Origin: Flagellimonas olearia
Lineage (GTDB): Bacteria > Bacteroidota > Bacteroidia > Flavobacteriales > Flavobacteriaceae
NCBI RefSeq assembly: GCF_009184425.1
Contig: NZ_WELG01000001.1
Location: 1,797,870-1,861,869 of the forward strand
Direction: 5' to 3'
DNA: 64,000 bases
Within the stretch, counting starts at the first letter, position 1; every line of letters begins with the position of its first letter. Of the stretch, positions 61,315-64,000 are shown piece after piece. Position numbers and translations under genes: made by a program. The notes below the pieces were generated by a model. It saw only the letters and a program-made list of their open reading frames with translations, was not told the DNA's origin and ran no database searches.

Positions 61315-62436
61315 ATGAAACTCCAACCTCTCTTTTTGTCCCTTTTTACTTCTGTTGTGATTTTTGCCCAGGAGCATACGCATACCAGCTCAAGAGCGTT
61401 AACCTTTCCCGATGTTCCCAATTTTAAGACCTTAAAAACTGATTTCCACCAGCACACTGTCTTTTCGGATGGAAATGTATGGCCCACCATTAGGGTCATG
61501 GAAGCGCTACGGGACAATTTGGATGTGATTTCATTGACAGAGCACTTGGAGTACCAACCCCACAAGCAAGACATTCCCCATCCCGATAGAAACCGTTCTT
61601 TTGAACTGGCCCTGGCCGAAGCAAAGGACCATGACCTTTTGATCATCCACGGCTCAGAAATTACCAGAGGGGCCCCCATGGGCCACAACAATGCCATTTT
61701 TATCCAAGACGCCAACAAGCTCTTGCACGATAAAGCGGAAACTGTTTTTGGTGAAGCCAAAAAACAAGGGGCCTTCGTATTTTGGAACCACCCAGCATGG
61801 TATCCGCAATCCCCAAAAGGAAACCCGATTTTAAGCGATTTTCAAAAAGAGCGTATCAAAAAAGGGGAATTGCAGGGCATAGAGGTCATCAATATGGGAG
61901 ACTACGCGGAAGAATCCTTGGCATTGGCCTTGGAAAACAACCTTACCATAATGGGCACCAGTGATATCCACGGTTTAATTGATTGGGACTATACCGAAAA
62001 AGGCCACGACCGTCCCATTACCCTCGTATTTGCCAAAGAAAAAACTGCAGCCTCGGTGAAAGAAGCCTTGTTTGCAGGACGTACCGTTGCCGTTTACAAT
62101 TCCCTATTGGTGGGAAAGGAAGAGAACTTATTACCCCTGCTCAAAGCATCTATTTCCATTGAGGAGGCCACATACATCAACAAAACCTCCATTTTAAAGG
62201 TCACCCTAAAGAATTTATCGAGCAGTGATTTGATTTTTGAGAACCAGATGCCCTATACCTTTTACTCCAGTCCCGCGGTGTTCACCGTTCCGGCAGAGGG
62301 CACTAAGGTGATCCAAATAAAAACCTTGGAAAGATTGGACTCCCTGTCCTTAAACCTAAAGGCGTTGGGGGCCTATGTAGCACCCAAACAGCACCCCGTG
62401 GTTGAGTGGGACATAACCGTTGAAAAAGAGGATTAA
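61315..62436 (+). CDS. Secreted PHP-domain phosphoesterase
   Basis: 373 residues from the ATG at 61315; a frame open from 61159 crosses the creD stop and hairpin and is rejected. A signal peptide ends at VIFAQ. The PHP domain motifs follow: KTDFHQHTVFSDGNV (metal HxH), ISLTEHLEYQP, HGSEITRGAPMGHNNAIF, FWNHPAWYP and MGTSDIHGLIDWD. The group is close to Sb-PDE-like phosphodiesterases of the CehA/McbA type. The last ~90 residues are a beta-sandwich. Presumably periplasmic phosphodiesterase or phosphomonoesterase; substrate unknown. Its stop overlaps the convergent small gene by 4 nt. Confidence 0.82.
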   Translation: MKLQPLFLSLFTSVVIFAQEHTHTSSRALTFPDVPNFKTLKTDFHQHTVFSDGNVWPTIRVMEALRDNLDVISLTEHLEYQPHKQDIPHPDRNRSFELALAEAKDHDLLIIHGSEITRGAPMGHNNAIFIQDANKLLHDKAETVFGEAKKQGAFVFWNHPAWYPQSPKGNPILSDFQKERIKKGELQGIEVINMGDYAEESLALALENNLTIMGTSDIHGLIDWDYTEKGHDRPITLVFAKEKTAASVKEALFAGRTVAVYNSLLVGKEENLLPLLKASISIEEATYINKTSILKVTLKNLSSSDLIFENQMPYTFYSSPAVFTVPAEGTKVIQIKTLERLDSLSLNLKALGAYVAPKQHPVVEWDITVEKED

Positions 62437-62708
62437 GCTACGGAAAAAAGTTCGTGTCCGTTGATTTCCGTATCAAAATCGATACGGATTTTTTCAATAT
62501 GATCCGCTGGGGTCTTGTCCGATATCCACACCCATTGGTTTTTCATATCCACATCAAAATGAAAACAGGAAAAATCGGTACAGCAATCCCCATCGAACTT
62601 GGATAGCAAAAACTTGGTGATTTTAGGCCTAAGCCTATATTCCATGTCTATGCATGCCCGTTTAACGGAAGAATCGGCATGGTCTGACAATATCCAATTG
62701 AACTTCAT
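62433..62708 (-). CDS. Small protein of unknown function
   Basis: 91 residues from the ATG at 62708, with a TTG nine bases upstream rejected. Contains GDCCTDFSCFHFDVD with three cysteines in a six-residue span and WVWISDKTP. No signal peptide or membrane helix. The last four bases of its frame overlap the PHP gene stop. I do not recognise it. The codon usage and acidic C-terminus look coding, and no antisense alternative explains it. Confidence 0.5.
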   Translation of the reverse strand: MKFNWILSDHADSSVKRACIDMEYRLRPKITKFLLSKFDGDCCTDFSCFHFDVDMKNQWVWISDKTPADHIEKIRIDFDTEINGHELFSVA

Positions 62709-62786
62709 TTTCAGCAAAATAAGAGAATCAATATACTAAAAAAAACGCTATGTAGCACAAGGTGTTCCGTATACCGATGAAATGGA

Positions 62787-63992
62787 CTATTCCACCCCCT
62801 CCACGTACTCTTGGAGATAAGTGAAGCGAGGCGTCAACTTTCCATTTTGGGTCATCCGGGCCCGTTCCAAAATACCATCCTCATCCCCATTGAAGAAAGC
62901 AGGGATCACATACTTGGAAAACGCTTCCCCAAAACCATTGCTGGCGTCCCTGGGCAGCTCACAGGGAAGGTTGTCCACTGCCATGACCGCAATGGCCTTT
63001 GAATCCATAAAATCGATTTCCATTTCAGAAATGGGATCATACCCATATACAGGGTCCGCGATGGTGGACGATCGTATCGTGGTAGCCACCGGGCCATCAA
63101 TATCACAACTTATATCGGCCACCACCTTGATGTTGAAATCAGGATGTTTTGCATCTTCCCTAGTATAAAGGTATGGGGCGCCATCCCCATAAAAATGACC
63201 TGCAATATAAAAGTCGGTCACTTTGGCAAAACGGAAGAAGTTGGATTGATATTCCTGTGGATTTTGAAAGAAATCGGCCTTGTTGCCACGCACCCCATCT
63301 TTTCGCTTGTTGTATTCGGATGCATCAATCTGGCAGTATACGGGCTCTTGATAGGTTTTGTTCAAATAATCCGAAACATTGACCCGCTTTATTTCCATGG
63401 CATCCAACATTTCCCGGGCACCGTTGCCTACCCTTCCCCTACCGGTCAAAACAATTTTGATAGCGGGCAGTTGAATTGCTTTCAATGCTTTGATCAATGC
63501 TTGTTGATCTTCCAGGTCCTCTGCCTTGGGCAAGTTGAACAGTGCAAACTTCAAACCATAGGTCCTTATACCATTATAAGCGCCCACGATACCGGCATAC
63601 CGCCCGAAAGCCACCAGACGTTGCTCTTTGGTATTGGTGATTACTTCATGATCGTAGAGTTCAATATTTTTCTCCAGAATGGCACGCAGCAAATCCCGAT
63701 TATAGGGTTGCTTTTTTATGGTGTGCGAAAAGAAGAAATACTTTTTATGGGGAAGAAGGGCCTCAATAGGCACTTCCTTTACACCGAGCAATACATCACA
63801 GTGTTCCATGGAGTCGGTTACAGGAATATTCCTTTCTTGATATTCTTCATCCGAAAAGACCCGTATTGGGGAGGTTTCCACCTCTATTTGGGCATCAGGA
63901 AAGCTATCCAGGACTTTTTGACATTCCGCAGGAGACAAGACTACCCTGCGATCTGGCGGGTTTTTCCGCTCACGTATAATTCCGAACTTCAT
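62787..63992 (-). CDS. Saccharopine dehydrogenase-like (NAD+, lysine-forming type) oxidoreductase
   Basis: 401 residues of the alanine dehydrogenase/PNT-like fold in the LYS1/LOR-type group. N-terminal substrate domain: FGIIRERKNPPDRRVVLSPA, IEVETSPIRVFSDEEY, and VLLGVKEVPIEALLPHKKYF ending FFSHTIKKQPYN. Then VAFGRYAGIVGAYNGIRTYG and the Rossmann motif IVLTGRGRVGNGAREMLDAM, followed by VADISCDIDGPVATTIRSST. It probably catalyses NAD+-linked cleavage or synthesis of saccharopine, or a related amino acid reaction. The exact substrate (saccharopine or alanine) is uncertain. The start is the ATG at 63992, 9 nt from the window edge. Confidence 0.82.
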   Translation of the reverse strand: MKFGIIRERKNPPDRRVVLSPAECQKVLDSFPDAQIEVETSPIRVFSDEEYQERNIPVTDSMEHCDVLLGVKEVPIEALLPHKKYFFFSHTIKKQPYNRDLLRAILEKNIELYDHEVITNTKEQRLVAFGRYAGIVGAYNGIRTYGLKFALFNLPKAEDLEDQQALIKALKAIQLPAIKIVLTGRGRVGNGAREMLDAMEIKRVNVSDYLNKTYQEPVYCQIDASEYNKRKDGVRGNKADFFQNPQEYQSNFFRFAKVTDFYIAGHFYGDGAPYLYTREDAKHPDFNIKVVADISCDIDGPVATTIRSSTIADPVYGYDPISEMEIDFMDSKAIAVMAVDNLPCELPRDASNGFGEAFSKYVIPAFFNGDEDGILERARMTQNGKLTPRFTYLQEYVEGVE

Positions 63993-64000
63993 ACTACGCT

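Noticed and set aside
1-64000. Mobile elements, prophage, CRISPR, toxin-antitoxin or restriction systems
   Set aside because: No transposase, integrase, Cas, methylase or toxin-like gene was found, and gene order and composition look like core genome throughout.

Overview
The window is a contiguous stretch of chromosome from a member of the Bacteroidota, most likely a marine Flavobacteriaceae (an Allomuricauda/Muricauda-like organism would fit, but the genus cannot be fixed from the sequence alone). The evidence is: two secreted proteins with type IX secretion type-B C-termini; a fused SecDF; a Rho factor with a long disordered insertion; the Bacteroidota families DUF4293, DUF6588-like, DUF2911 and LytS/LytTR; promoters with a TAnnTTTG -7 element; and no Shine-Dalgarno boxes. 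I see no insertion sequence, prophage, CRISPR array, rRNA or plasmid signature. Most of the window is core genome, densely packed in short operons separated by clear hairpin terminators.

Layout. 1-6.4 kb: an ABC exporter running off the left edge, truA, a phosphodiesterase, DUF4293, rho, a lipoprotein/membrane-protein pair and rpsT. 6.4-11.1 kb: two identical tRNA-Glu genes, proS, a Gly/Trp/Tyr- and Ser/Arg-rich lipoprotein and a FadL-type porin. 11.1-14.5 kb: two tandem paralogous T9SS cargo proteins. 14.6-19.9 kb: folE, cysS, then an AraC regulator divergent from aldehyde dehydrogenase plus DUF779. 19.9-24.0 kb: yidD, lgt, a DUF192 lipoprotein, two GNAT acetyltransferases and an ABC protein with one degenerate half. 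24.1-34 kb: secDF, mdh, a small lipoprotein, a DUF6588-like porin, gyrB and asnB. 34.1-42.4 kb: DUF2911, an amidohydrolase lipoprotein and an envelope cluster (OmpA-like, beta-barrel, large TPR protein). 42.6-49.4 kb: LemA, DUF3137, FtsE, a LytS/LytTR two-component pair, an intradiol-dioxygenase-like lipoprotein, a pirin-like protein and polyphosphate glucokinase. 49.5-52.9 kb: typA, a small barrel-like protein and kdsA. 53.0-58.4 kb: an iron/siderophore uptake operon (TonB receptor, DUF4198, DUF3325-like, DUF3649-like, PepSY-TM). 58.4-64 kb: DUF1801, a membrane protein/winged-helix/CreD cluster, a PHP phosphoesterase, a small unknown protein and a saccharopine-dehydrogenase-like enzyme.

The most interesting non-coding signals are: (i) two almost identical palindromes, ACTTTGAAWTTCAAAGT, in front of the membrane-protein/winged-helix genes and in front of creD, which look like the autoregulatory operator of that winged-helix protein; (ii) two imperfect TTTAGA-N5-TCTAAA sites that bracket a good promoter in front of the siderophore receptor, suggesting a metal-dependent repressor; and (iii) a 74-bp element with 15-bp inverted ends between secDF and mdh that looks like a dispersed palindromic repeat. 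I do not see a clearly new defence or biosynthetic system. The most testable candidates for undescribed biology are the CreD regulon and the proteins of unknown function in the envelope operons.
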